Source of the DNA: Stemphylium vesicarium
Taxonomy: Eukaryota; Ascomycota; Dothideomycetes; Pleosporales; Pleosporaceae
DNA: 64,000 nucleotides
Direction of reading: 5' to 3'
Assembly (NCBI GenBank): GCA_004380135.1
Contig: QXCR01000152.1
Coordinates: 1-64,000, forward strand
Shown: piece after piece, positions 13,731 through 23,556 of the stretch
How positions within the stretch are numbered: position 1 is the first letter of the stretch
How the letters are laid out: each line of letters opens with the position of its first letter
Notes under the pieces: generated by a model
Database searches by the model: none
Seen by the model: only the letters and a program-made list of their open reading frames with translations
What the model was told of the DNA's origin: nothing
Made by a program: the position numbers and the translations under genes

Positions 13731-14265
13731 GGCAGCCACGAGAGGGCATAGACTTTTTACGGAGGTTGACATTCTTATTATTATATGTAACGGTGTGAGG
13801 AGAGGGAGAGGACTGCGCTGTCATTGTATAGCTACGAAAGTGGGCAGCTATATACGTGTGTGGGATGATCAAGTGTGGTAGCGATAGCCGTACCCAACTC
13901 GTACCAGAGTGGATCTTGGCAAGGCCCAAACCGTCACATTATACACTAAAACCAAGGCTAGCATTCACCTATCCGTTCCTGCTTTTTGCGTCCTTGTCTT
14001 AAAACTTCGTATATTCTTCGTCCCCGTGGCATTCTGTAAGACAGCAGCGACATCTCGGATAGCCGAGAACGAAAAGTATGGAAGCAGAACCCTAGTCTGG
14101 TTGACGAGTCCAAGCAAGGGGAGCACCCATACACCGACCTTGCTGGGATTCGCTCTCTACTATAGTGGGTGTCAGTATTGTTGTTCAGTATTATAAAGAC
14201 TCTAGGGATTGGTGCAATAATGTAGCTTACCTTCAATTTTCAACTTGTGCCGTCTAGCGATACCC

Positions 14266-14751
14266 TCAGTCACTGTTCTGCGAGCAGAGACCTCTCTTAC
14301 AACCTTCGCAGAGGCTTCTCTCGTGCGGTGGGCCATCTTTCCGAGCGTAGTTTGGTGGCTCTGTTGAGATGCCTGCCCACTTCTTAAGTCTGTATGTGAC
14401 TCGATCGACATAAGACTCCTCGTCGAGCGTTAGAGTGCCAAGCTGGTTGCAAGACTTGCAGCGCTGATTGAACACCACGGCGTTGTACTCATTCTTAGAA
14501 TATCCCCTTATCAGTATGGCCACCTTCTTGCTGCCCCAGCCTTTCTTGGAACAGGAACTGTTGTTGCACTCGAACTTTCCCATGACGTGGGTTGAGTATT
14601 CGTTGGTAGTGTCTCTGTCGCTGTCGTTTTGGTGGAAACTCGTCGAAGCGATATGGTTGGCTACTGCCTGACTGATGTTCTGATGGAGCGACGGAAACAT
14701 GAAGGAAGCTCTTGTCTCTCCCTTAGGCTTGCAGGACTTCTTCCTCGCCAT
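14266..14751 (-). CDS. 3CxxC-type zinc-binding protein
   Basis: The gene encodes 161 residues in a single exon, starting at the ATG at 14751 (MARKKSCKPKGETRASF) and ending with CSQNSD. It matches the zf-3CxxC fold. After a THVMGKFECNN strand come the metal-binding pairs FECNNSSC, CKSC and CEGC..GLC, with the typical KKVAILIRGYSKNEYNAVV core and a final PPHERSLCEGCKRGLC. The open frame extends upstream to 15003, but the extra sequence does not look like the family and carries no good signal. The role of fungal members is largely unknown. The gene is free of RIP damage and has no operon-like neighbours. I judge it intact and probably functional. Confidence 0.85.
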   Translation of the reverse strand: MARKKSCKPKGETRASFMFPSLHQNISQAVANHIASTSFHQNDSDRDTTNEYSTHVMGKFECNNSSCSKKGWGSKKVAILIRGYSKNEYNAVVFNQRCKSCNQLGTLTLDEESYVDRVTYRLKKWAGISTEPPNYARKDGPPHERSLCEGCKRGLCSQNSD

Positions 14752-15735
14752 CTTTGATAGTACCGATTGTGTCTTGAGTTGATGCGCTGAGGTTGCTGAT
14801 GTGGAGAGTTGGAGGGTGCGAGGTACAAGAGTGATTGGGTTGCAGGCGACTTTGTGCGAGTAGCTAGTATCTCGCTGCTGATTCTTGTTAGCTGGCACGC
14901 CTTCAGGTGTTTTCCTTGGATTAGAGGGCAGACGTACGATTAAGCTCGCCGTTACGCATATTAGCATGGATACAGCTCGAGAGGAAGTAAGACGATTAAA
15001 CATACCGCAGCTGACTGAGCATCAGGCGGCAGAGAGATCGTGTGAGTTGTCGAATACGGCTGAGGCTGATGCAGAGCGGGAAGCCGTTGAAGAGACGTAA
15101 AGGGCAAAGGGAAAGAGACTGATCGTAGCGGCGAGAGGGGCAGAATAAGCGAGATAAGATACTCGTGTAGAGCTCTTGGGACAGTGGAACAGTAGGTGAA
15201 TGAGAATCGTGAGGTAAGTGAAGTTGGCTTTTTGAACTTTGTAGGTGCGGAAATTTCACGATAGTGGGTGTTTAAGAGATGAGAGAGATGAGAAGCTAAG
15301 GATTACACGGCGTTTCTAGCAGGGTCGTCGTTTGTCTCTACGACTGAATGACCTAAACAAACGAGCATCAGGCGAATCGTTGATGGGGCCGCTATCTTCC
15401 CGCCAAAAGGAACAACCAATCAGCTGCTACAGATATTATAATGCTAAGTGAAACAATTTAAACAAGTCAGACAGCAAATGAGTTGACTAACTCTGTCTTT
15501 CACTTACCGCGGTGAATAGTGCCCGATTGACAAATGTCACAGTTTGAGTCTCTCTTGCCTCATAGGCAACCCGCGCCTCACCTTCGGTGAGATGTGAGCC
15601 CGTTCAACGCGGTCGAGACGTCGGCGAGAGGTAGCCCTTTCGGCTGCAAATGTAGTGACAGGCGTTGACTGGTGACGTTTGCAAGTTGCAGGGCTAGACG
15701 CCCGGGACGTAGCCTTCTGTCACAACAAATGCACT
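14752..15735. other. upstream region of the 3CxxC gene, no gene recognised
   Basis: Short open frames occur on both strands (14885-15100 plus, 14996-15259 minus) but overlap each other and resemble no family. Composition is balanced, with no RIP signature. It probably holds the promoter of the 14751 gene and decayed sequence leading into the helicase relic. Confidence 0.4.
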
Positions 15736-15738
15736 TAG

Positions 15739-15950
15739 CAGACAAACATTGCCTATCAATTCCTAGAGTATGCGCGCAGCACGCTCGACCAGCGGCTTGT
15801 TAACCTCATAGCTGAGAAACGGAGAAAATACGGGTCTGACGCGCAGATGATTGTCTACTGCCCTACCCTTAAGAAGACAAAGCGACTCGCAGCACGCCTC
15901 CAATGCTCTGCCTGCTATTGCACCATTAACTAGCTGTAGCTCAACATTCT
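15739..15950 (+). pseudogene. RecQ/DEAD-like helicase fragment
   Basis: A frame reads TNIAYQFLEYARSTLDQ, then EKRRKYGSDAQMIVYCPTL, then KKTKRLAARLQCSAC-Y, and ends at a TAG. This is the start of the second RecA-like domain of the fungal RecQ-type helicases that occur in mobile or subtelomeric families, where NI-Y-V...IVYCPT is characteristic. A TAG lies just upstream (15736-15738) and the expected ATP-binding half is absent. About 70 residues of the protein survive. Confidence 0.6.
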
Positions 15951-16559
15951 GCTTCTGGGTCGGCACAAGCGAATAGAAGGTTCGGAGGGTGATAATAGCT
16001 CCAAACTAATTCCATAAAAGTTAACGTGTCCCTAGCAATAACGACTCGTCTCGTATAGTGTAGCGGTGTTCGAAACAGCAGCTGACAGTGCCATGGCGAG
16101 AAGCAGCAAGGGCGGCGGTTACGGGAAGCTCGGAGGACGCTGATAGTGCTTCTACAACGACCTGGCGCGATTCGGGCTTGTTCGTTCGCTTCAGCGCCAC
16201 CGACCTACTATCTCATCTCGATGTTAAGTTAGCAACGGAGAGAATGTGGGACTTCAGACTCACCCAGACAGCAGCCCTGTATTATCATGAAGGAACAGCT
16301 TAGGCCAGCGAACCTGGATGTCAAGTGCACGGACACGCTAAGGCGCCAAGGGCCACTACATCAACACGTGTCATTAAACCTGGAGGGGCAAACATCAATA
16401 GGCAACGCAATACATTAGGGTGGCCTGCTTTTGCATGTTAGACGCAACGCCCACATAGCAAAATGGCGTCTGCTTTCGGCGGATATTCTCAGTCTCCTTT
16501 CCGCATCTCGTCTACAGGGCAGCCTGCTAGATCTGACCTGTCACGGGCGGTTAAAGCGC
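15951..16559. other. no gene recognised
   Basis: The frame at 16088-16303 (plus) does not resemble a known protein. The sequence is not RIP-mutated. It may be decayed flank of the helicase relic. Confidence 0.35.
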
Positions 16560-16567
16560 AGGCAGAC

Positions 16568-16788
16568 CAGACTTGCTATCAGTCAGTTCAGTCCGAACTG
16601 AAGTCCGTGCACGCTATTAAAACCTTAAATCTCATCACTGACAGGGTGGTATTTGAAGAATTGAGCATAGCTTTACCTATTTTGGCTGTGCGCACGAGCC
16701 CTAGAGCGATTGGTGCCCGCGTTGGTGTAGCAACAGCGCTAGCGTGCACGGACTTCAGTTCAGACTGAACTGACTGATAGCAAGTCTG
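16568..16788. mobile_element. hAT-type MITE, 221 bp, with 48-bp inverted repeats
   Basis: The left end (16568-16615, starting CAGACTTGCTATCAG) is matched in reverse by 16741-16788 with one mismatch. The 8-bp duplication AGGCAGAC flanks both sides (16560-16567 and 16789-16796). An 8-bp duplication plus a CAG terminus is typical of hAT elements. There is no transposase, so it would depend on a relative. A second family member lies at 35869-35986. Confidence 0.9.
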
Positions 16789-16875
16789 AGGCAGACCACG
16801 CAGAAAAACTAATGGGCAACATCGCTTTGTACGTTACCCAAGGATCAATACGTTATTATTTACTTACTAGCAGAT

Positions 16876-17490
16876 TGTTTAACAATATAAAATATTCAGA
16901 CGCTAAGATCTATATCTATAATATAATACTTCCCGTATATAAGTCAATTATCTGCATTTAAAGTAAGTATTTTGAAAAGGCTTTTTAACTAGAGTTCGTT
17001 AAGGGAGATATAGGGGTTATTACATTTAAAAAAGGTAGTAGCGCCGCGTACTAGAGGGTTTTTAAGTATTTATACACTAGCGACTATTTAGAAAAGTTAT
17101 TAATAGATAAATTTAAAGGCAAGTTAGCTACTATTATCTTTACACTTGCTAATTAACCTAAACACTAGACAACAATGCGCTACTTATCGACCCTTGCGTC
17201 TACGCGCTTGCTAACATATTCTTTTTAGAAAATTTGAAGAAGCTATGTATGCTCAAACTACACACAAAGTTGAAGGAGCTTTAGGCTAGCGACGAATTTC
17301 TAACCTGCATTTAGAAAGTATATGCATCTACCTCTCACGCTAGTTATTATATGCGATTAACTGTGCTTAAGTTCGCTACGGCTTATGCGAATAATTTAAG
17401 CGCGAAGGAGGTTTTCACAAACCTTCTTCAAGAGGGCGGCGATTTTACTATTAAATATATCTATACTCTTAATAAAAAGTATATAGGATA
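16876..17490 (+). pseudogene. BTB/POZ domain protein, partly RIP-mutated
   Basis: Translation gives a complete fungal BTB/POZ arrangement with scattered stops. It runs LFNNIKYSDAKIYIYN, SKYFEKAF, RVFKYLYTSDYLEKLL, LENLKKLCMLKLHTKLKEL, SDEFLTCI, KVYASTSHASYYM and FTNLLQEGGDFTIKYI. In living relatives these form the BTB fold and the following helical region, often adaptors for CUL3 ubiquitin ligases. Stops sit at TAA/TAG codons compatible with CpA-to-TpA change at Gln codons. The 5' two thirds are nearly devoid of CA/TG, whereas about 17160-17440 keep many. It is non-functional, with no flanking transposon ends seen. Confidence 0.72.
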
Positions 17491-18320
17491 AGTTAGAATA
17501 GTATATATGTTTTGAATAAATACAAGCTCTATAAAGCAGCCATGCGTGTAAGCTTAGAACCACAGCTTTTATATTAGTAGTCTTATAATATATTCAACAA
17601 CAAAATCTCCTCCTTCACGAATAAGATCTTCAAACCTCGCTTTTCTAGCTATTTTATAAGCATGCGTAATAGCCACGTTAACTAACGTAGGCTATATCGT
17701 GCGAGGATATCTAGAAATCGAGTGGTATATTTCCCAAACACATTTAAGGAACAGATTACTATCCTACCCCTCGCTTGTCTCCCGTCAAAATTTATCGAGG
17801 GAAATTGTTTTTAGATCTTCTATATAGAATATATTTACCAGTGCATACACACGCAGGTGTTTAGACAAATTGTCGTCATCTAGCAACTTGTCAGTCTTCC
17901 CCACTAAGAAGTATAGCTTACTTACCTTTTAATTTAATGTTGTCTAAACAGTCATAGTAACCGCCTGTGTATAGATACTCAAAAACCCTCCAATATGCAG
18001 CACTACTTCCTTATTTACAATTTAGTATCCTTTTATCTTTACTAAACGCTTACTAGCACGCTTCCTCTAGGTAAATGCGCTAAGGACAGATAACAAACTG
18101 ATAAGCTAGTAGTGAGACGCCTTATATTAAAATTATAATATCTAAATGAACTACTTCATTAAAAATGCTAAAAAAATAAGTTAGCTAAAAATATCTAGAT
18201 AGCTAGATAGACGTACTTAGTTATGTAGCTCGTAAGTTTATTCTAATAACGACTTAATATATTAATTCTAGAAAGTTCTAGGGCATTAAGTGTAGATTCG
18301 TCTTCGTTAGTTTAGCTATT
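17491..18320. other. AT-rich, partly RIP-mutated stretch without a recognisable gene
   Basis: CA/TG depletion is moderate from 17500 to 18000 and strong from 18110 to 18300. No family is recognisable in either strand. It may be the decayed continuation of the neighbouring BTB or C2H2 copies. Confidence 0.4.
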
Positions 18321-18566
18321 TCAATTATTATCCCTAGTATCTGTAGAAGTTTGAAGGGGCAGAATTATTGCAGTACCTATAGTCTGGTAGTGACGGCTCC
18401 AATGTCCGACAGCCGTCATGTGCTGCTCCTTGGCATGCTGCGAACTGAATTCTCTTGTGCACCCGTCGCACTCAAAGCTCTCGTTCCAATGGTCCGTATC
18501 ATCCATGTGCTGGTCACGAGATTGGCGAGTGCGAAAAGTGCGTGTACAGCAGTTGCACTCAAACAT
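18321..18566 (-). pseudogene. C2H2 zinc-finger protein, truncated N-terminal part
   Basis: The frame starts at the ATG at 18566 and reads two tandem C2H2 units. The first is FECNCCTRTF...QHMDDTDHW and the second FECDGCTREF...QHMTAVGHW, of the C-x2-C-x9-H-x5-H type common in fungal proteins of unknown function. These normally carry three or more units and a longer tail. Here the frame departs from the pattern after HYQTI and stops at 18321, exactly where a RIP-rich tract begins, so the gene appears truncated. An 81-residue two-finger protein is possible but less likely. Confidence 0.55.
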
Positions 18567-18960
18567 CCTCGCCCAGGATTACGCGTTCTTATGTGCTTGT
18601 GAAATTATTTTAGTAGCATTAAGGGATATAATAAATAATAGAAATACTAGTTACGCGACTTTGGTTGGTCGGCGGGAAGATGTTAGGAAGATTGATCACA
18701 GATTTGATGATCGCCGTGCCAGGCTCGATAAGTTAGGCTTGGCGAACCGCCACAAGTTGACCGCTACGGACGGCCAGGAATAATGGCCCTAGACTCCTTA
18801 GCGATGGCAAGTACACCTAACCCCATATAGGAACACGTGTCGTTCCTAGCTTACTAATACCTAGATATAGTGGTACTAGTAACTACCAGCGCGTAGCTTG
18901 AACCCCGTTTCGATGCATATCACCCCCGAATCGCGCACTAAGGCCAAGTCGAGGCAAATG
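18567..18960. other. no gene recognised
   Basis: Overlapping frames (18418-18783 plus) lack family resemblance. The first 80 bases are A/T-rich, the rest is balanced. It ends at the solo LTR at 18961. Confidence 0.35.
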
Positions 18961-19109
18961 TGTCGCAGGCCAAGCATTGTCGTGAACCTTATTACTAATA
19001 ACGCCGTGCGATGACCTTTATATAAGCTGAGCTAAGATGCTACAATCAATACAATATACACTCTCTCCTAGTTTTTCTGTCCACAATACCCGCACCCAAC
19101 CGTGCGACA
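18961..19109 (+). repeat. solo LTR, 149 bp, small TGTCGCA family
   Basis: It starts TGTCGCAGGCCAAGC and ends CCGTGCGACA, with a TATA-like TTTATATAAG inside. Two more copies occur in opposite orientation at 54327-54475 and 57198-57345 with perfect 5-bp target duplications. This copy has no matching duplication (left AAATG, right TTCCA), so it is older or rearranged. Confidence 0.8.
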
Positions 19110-19468
19110 TTCCAATATTATGATGTTCGGGTGGCTCACATGGCGCACGTGCTCGTTAGTGTCCCTGCATGGTAGTCTTGGCAACCGCGCCGCTGGTGAG
19201 TCCTAGCGACCAGCTGCTGAGTACGACAACGACGGTTCCTCGACTTCACAACCTCACGCGACATGTTGCCATGTCTTCGCTGTAGGCCTCTCTCGTGCAG
19301 CATCACTACGTCGCATCGCACTCCCGTCTTGCACACCGTTCCTTGACGCCAACCTGGAGGAAGCCCTTTGTACTTGCGTCCTGACCCGTTACGCTTCCGA
19401 AGCCCACCCAAGTGCTAAGAACGTGCGGATTGGAGGCAGAAAGGGTATCGGAAAATATTTAAAGCAAA

Positions 19469-19471
<3 letters not shown>
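19110..19471. other. upstream region of the chromodomain fusion gene
   Basis: No gene is recognised; the minus-strand frame 19136-19411 is composition-driven. It may carry the promoter of the frame starting at 19583. Confidence 0.35.

Positions 19472-19503
<32 letters not shown>
19472..19503. repeat. (AC)n microsatellite
   Basis: About 15 uninterrupted AC units lie 80 bp before the ATG at 19583, in the likely leader or promoter of the chromodomain fusion gene. The TG-rich minus-strand translation is an artefact of this tract. Confidence 0.95.
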
Positions 19504-19504
<1 letters not shown>

Positions 19505-19582
19505 TCGTACTGTCTCCAAGCAGCAGAGTCGGGTTCACGAAGTCTGGCCAGTTTACACCACTTCCTAGTGTCATATTACGAA

Positions 19583-22500
19583 ATGGTTTCGAAGCAAACA
19601 GCAAACAAGCGAAAACGGACCTCGAATACTCTCGCCCAAAACAAGCGACGTCGAACAACACGGCTCGATTACACCAACGCACCTGAACCCCATCGAGCAC
19701 GTGGGCCTGCTAGCGAAATGTTCTGGGCGGCGAGAAGGATCCTGAAGGACAACGGATCGCGTTATCTGGTCGAATGGGAGGGTATTGACCCAGGGACGGG
19801 ACGTCCGTACAAGCCGACATGGGAACCGCACGATTTTGTCACTCCAGCCCTAGAAGCAGAGTGGAAGGAGATTATCGCTGCTCGAAGCACCGTTACAGGA
19901 CATACCAGCAGTCAAGCCCAATCGTTTGAAGAAGCCGATAATCGAATGCAGTCCTGGAGCGGATCGCCGGGACTAGTGACGTCTGGGCAACCTTTGACGA
20001 AGAGGGTACCTCAATGTCAAAGCGTCTCGACAGATTTTCCGCAGCAAATGCATCAGTCACAACGCAGTTCCAGTTCGCTCTTCTTAGAGTCACAACAAAG
20101 TGCGTGTGCGTTAGAAGATGGAAACAATACGTGCGATGTTATACTTTCTGGGCAGAACAATGTCAATCCGACAATCAGTACTACGACCACACTGAAAGAG
20201 ACATCGGGCTCGAACCAACGGAACCTAGATACCGCGATCGGTTCTGGCCATGCAGATGAAGTGATTTGATCTTTCTCCAAAAACGCTAGCATGACTTGCT
20301 GACCTCTTTTCCACAGGACTTGAGCGCTACAGATCCGACCGCGCTGAGTTTGCGACATGCTCAGTCTTCGGCTTGCATCGAGAAGGTTGATAGTGTTGGA
20401 ATCATGCAACTACCGTCACATTCTGATCCCGCAGGGACGCTCCAGGAAGCAAGACGTAGAAAAAGTGAGCTCCCAGAGAACCTAAGTCAGGAAGGGCTAG
20501 AGCTGGCTAGGCGGGAGTTACAAAGAGCCCATGCTTGTACGCTTGAGGAGAAAAGTTTACCTCCGTCTGCATTGCTCACAACCAAGAAGCCCCCGGCGAC
20601 ACAAGAACAGCAACAGATGCAGAGCAAGCTGGAGACTCCAAGGGCCATGTCATCCGTATCTGCCAATGAAGCTGTTAACAGAGAGCCGGAGCTTCGACCA
20701 GAACCAGAAGCGATATCTTATACAAAGATACGGAGGGAACCCGTTCTCACAAAGACCACACTTGTTCTGCTTCAAGGCGGGACGGTCGAGGAGCAAAGGC
20801 AGGCACTAGTGAGTTCAGAACGATCACCAGGACGACTATCCAAAGATTGCTAGACTTATGAAAAGGCCGTGATACGACATACACCGGCCGAGCCCGACGT
20901 AAACGATGAATCCACGAGGCTTTTAGCACGTTCTGATCGGTCGATATCACCGTCTCCAAAACAGAGCGAATCCATCCTGCAGCACCCTGAAACGCATGGA
21001 TGTACTCTACCTGTTTTAGCAACAGACCGTCCAACGACTGCACTCTCAGTCTTATCCTCCCAGCTAGGGTTGAGGCTAGATACTAAGGTCACAGCCGGGC
21101 AGACGTTTGCCAAGCAAGATGTAAATGCTCCAGCTAGGGGTAGAAATGCAAAATTGTACCCTTTGCCTGCAGCGGCTCTAGCAGTGTGTGCACGCCATAC
21201 TTCGGAGCAAAACAGCCCCCCGGAGACTGAAACTAGAGGTCTTCCGGCCCTACTGGCTTTAAACCGGAGCATCAGAGGTCTTAAAGTGGTACCTGATCGA
21301 GAAATGCAAGTTTGTGTTGCAAACAGCATGTGCACCATTGATGGAGAGCAGACTGCTCCTATTATCCATGATTCGTTCACCCCAAAGCCACTAAGTTGTG
21401 GGGAAGCGGATCAGGACTCTGCGTCCAGGCGATATAAGAACGGCTGCCGCACTATCAACCACTCTATCTCACCCGTGATCGACGGTGTAGACATGTCTCC
21501 AACAAGCCATAGTAGGGGACCGCGATCGACCCTTGAAAGAGCGGATTAGTTTTCAGATGAACTAGCTGTGGCTCTACGACCTCTAATAGAGCCTTCCGCA
21601 ACTACGAGCTGCGGTGGTTCATCCATCTACCGAAGAAGGTTGCAGAGCATGGAGCTTGCACCGCAGTACATACAGCCCCCGGGGGATTATTGCAGGTATA
21701 CCCAGCGATGGACTACTCGGTCCCACGAACCACCTCAGGGTGACAGTCATTTATCACAGCATCGCGATGCTTGCCCAATAAGGCTGACTTCCAGTAACAC
21801 AACATTCGTTTCTGAGCTACACGTCCCCATGCGTAGGACAGATTTGAGCAACGTAGAGCGAGCAGTCGCAACAAAGCCAATGCAGTGTGCTGTCCAGGTC
21901 GAACCGAAGAGAAAGAAACCACACATGAAGCGGGCCAAGACTGGTTGTGGAACATGCAGAAGGCGCAAGAAGAAGTGTGATGAAGCAAAGCCTGAATGCA
22001 ATAACTGCACACGTATCGGCATCATCTGCCAAGACTACGGGGACAAGATAGTATTGCGAAAGAATAAAATTTTAACGTTTCTACCTTCGTTACTAGATTA
22101 AACGCGAATGCCCATGGATGCACATCAGCCATAAAGCAGACCACGTGCCTATGACCTTGCACACATACTTAACGATGAGTCTAGCCTCGACAGCGGCCAG
22201 AGCATCCACGAAGACTCTCACGCTCCCGTCCAAAGTGCAGACACTGTTGACGGTGGCATCACTGTCGAAGAACGCAGGTTTCCACCGCCTGCAACAAGCG
22301 GGGGAACGGGTAGGCATGATCTGTCCCACGTATCGTGTCCTAGAGAGCAGTTACATCCGCCTGCTTATCATCCTCTATCTCCGCTTGCGTCTGTACCTGT
22401 TCACGAGACGGACCTATCCAACGAATACCGTCGAGTGATGCGTCCCATCCAAATCCTACCTTCGTTATATCACAACCCACGCATACATGATCAGACATCG

Positions 22501-23271
22501 CAAAGTATGGGTCATGGCACTGCCAATCCTTCTGCAGTAGCATCCGAGGCTCACCAACAGAGAGCATAGTCATCGCGGTTTTCATTGCCAACTACCCCAA
22601 CTGCTGCACCGCTAAAGCCATTGTTGTCTTGGCATAAACAAGCACTAAGTCTCCCGAAAACTGAGAAGCAGAAGATGTTGGACGGGGAGCCTTTCATGCC
22701 CTACTGCGCTCAGTTAGTCGACGATCGAAAGCAATGCGCAGTTGTACTATATCGCTTCAACAACACCATCGATGCGGTACCCGAGGTCGTGCAGCGTATG
22801 CGCGAGCGCTGTTTCAGAGCGGTTATAGAGGCAGCTTGGACTCAGCCTCGTAGCGGAGAGGGTCCGGTCGACTGTCGGCTCGGTAGTAGTGCACACATTG
22901 CTACCCCGTTTCACTGCGACTACGGCTACAATGTCTCTGTCGGCGACAACGTGATAATTGGACCTAACTCCCGATTACTTGATTTAGCTAGGATAGCTAT
23001 TAGAAGAAACACAAGGATTGGCGCGTGTGTTACCATCACGACTTTGAAAGCACCAACTAATATAGAAGCATTAAAAAGGAGCTACGGTCTTGAAGTCGCT
23101 AAAGATATCTACATCGGTGAGAACGTCTATATTGGTGATCAGTGCGTCGTAGGAGCCGGAGTGCGAGTTGGTGACGGTGCCATTGTTCGTCCTGGGTCTG
23201 TCGTCGTTCATGACATACCACCTGACTACATCGCCTATGGCAATCCAGCCAACACGTACAAGGCTAGTTAG
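19583..23271 (+). pseudogene. chromodomain / Zn2Cys6 / maltose-acetyltransferase-like fusion, five in-frame stops
   Basis: Exon 1 (19583-20260) encodes a basic N-terminus and a chromodomain at residues 47-97 (FWAARRILKDNG, YLVEWEGIDP, YKPTWEPHDF). A 56-bp phase-0 intron is inferred at 20261-20316, with a weak GTGATT donor, a CTGAC branch and a CCACAG acceptor. From 20317 to 23271 one frame runs for 985 codons with no frameshift, interrupted only by TAG at 20851, 21547 and 22567 and TAA at 22099 and 22132. It contains a perfect Zn2Cys6 cluster (C-x2-C-x6-C-x6-C-x2-C-x6-C, 21946-22029), then a Mac domain (KQKMLDGEPFMPY, from about 22660) and a left-handed hexapeptide helix (FHCDYGYNVSVGDNVIIGPN to AYGNPANTYK). 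Joined length is about 1210 codons. All stops fit Gln codons changed in CpA context, so mild RIP is likely. A multi-gene reading is possible, but the shared frame argues against it. Confidence 0.7.
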
Positions 23272-23556
23272 GTGCTTTATTATTGTTGGAGCAGTTTAAG
23301 ATAGTATTCATATTGCATAAAAAGGGCTCGTCTTGATACAAGAATGAGGGTGCGATCATCGTTGATTACATCCAAGCGAAGCGAAACTCTCGAGGTGTCA
23401 TGCTTGGATCTGCTGCAACAAAGCCATCGGCTCCAGCGAACCCAGAATTTCTTCTTGAATCACACACTGGACTGCCTTCTGATAATACAAAGGGTAAAAC
23501 TGATCATTCCCACGCCAAGAATAATCCTTGATGTCGAACAATGTCCGTATCTTGTA
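23272..23556. other. 3' flank of the fusion gene, no gene recognised
   Basis: Overlapping short frames on both strands (23344-23658 plus, 23398-23634 minus) have no family resemblance. It probably includes the 3' end of the upstream transcript. Confidence 0.35.

Noticed and set aside
13062..13929. Long overlapping ORFs on both strands (217 and 171 codons)
   Set aside because: Neither shows family features; short former-coding patches lie in other frames, so these look accidental.
19136..19700. Minus-strand ORFs across the (AC)n tract
   Set aside because: They are created by the microsatellite (a Val-Cys run) and overlap the chromodomain exon.
20851..22569. Several separate small genes in the chromo/Zn2Cys6/acetyltransferase region
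   Set aside because: All pieces after the intron lie in the same frame with no frameshift, and the gaps between them translate sensibly apart from single TAG/TAA codons.
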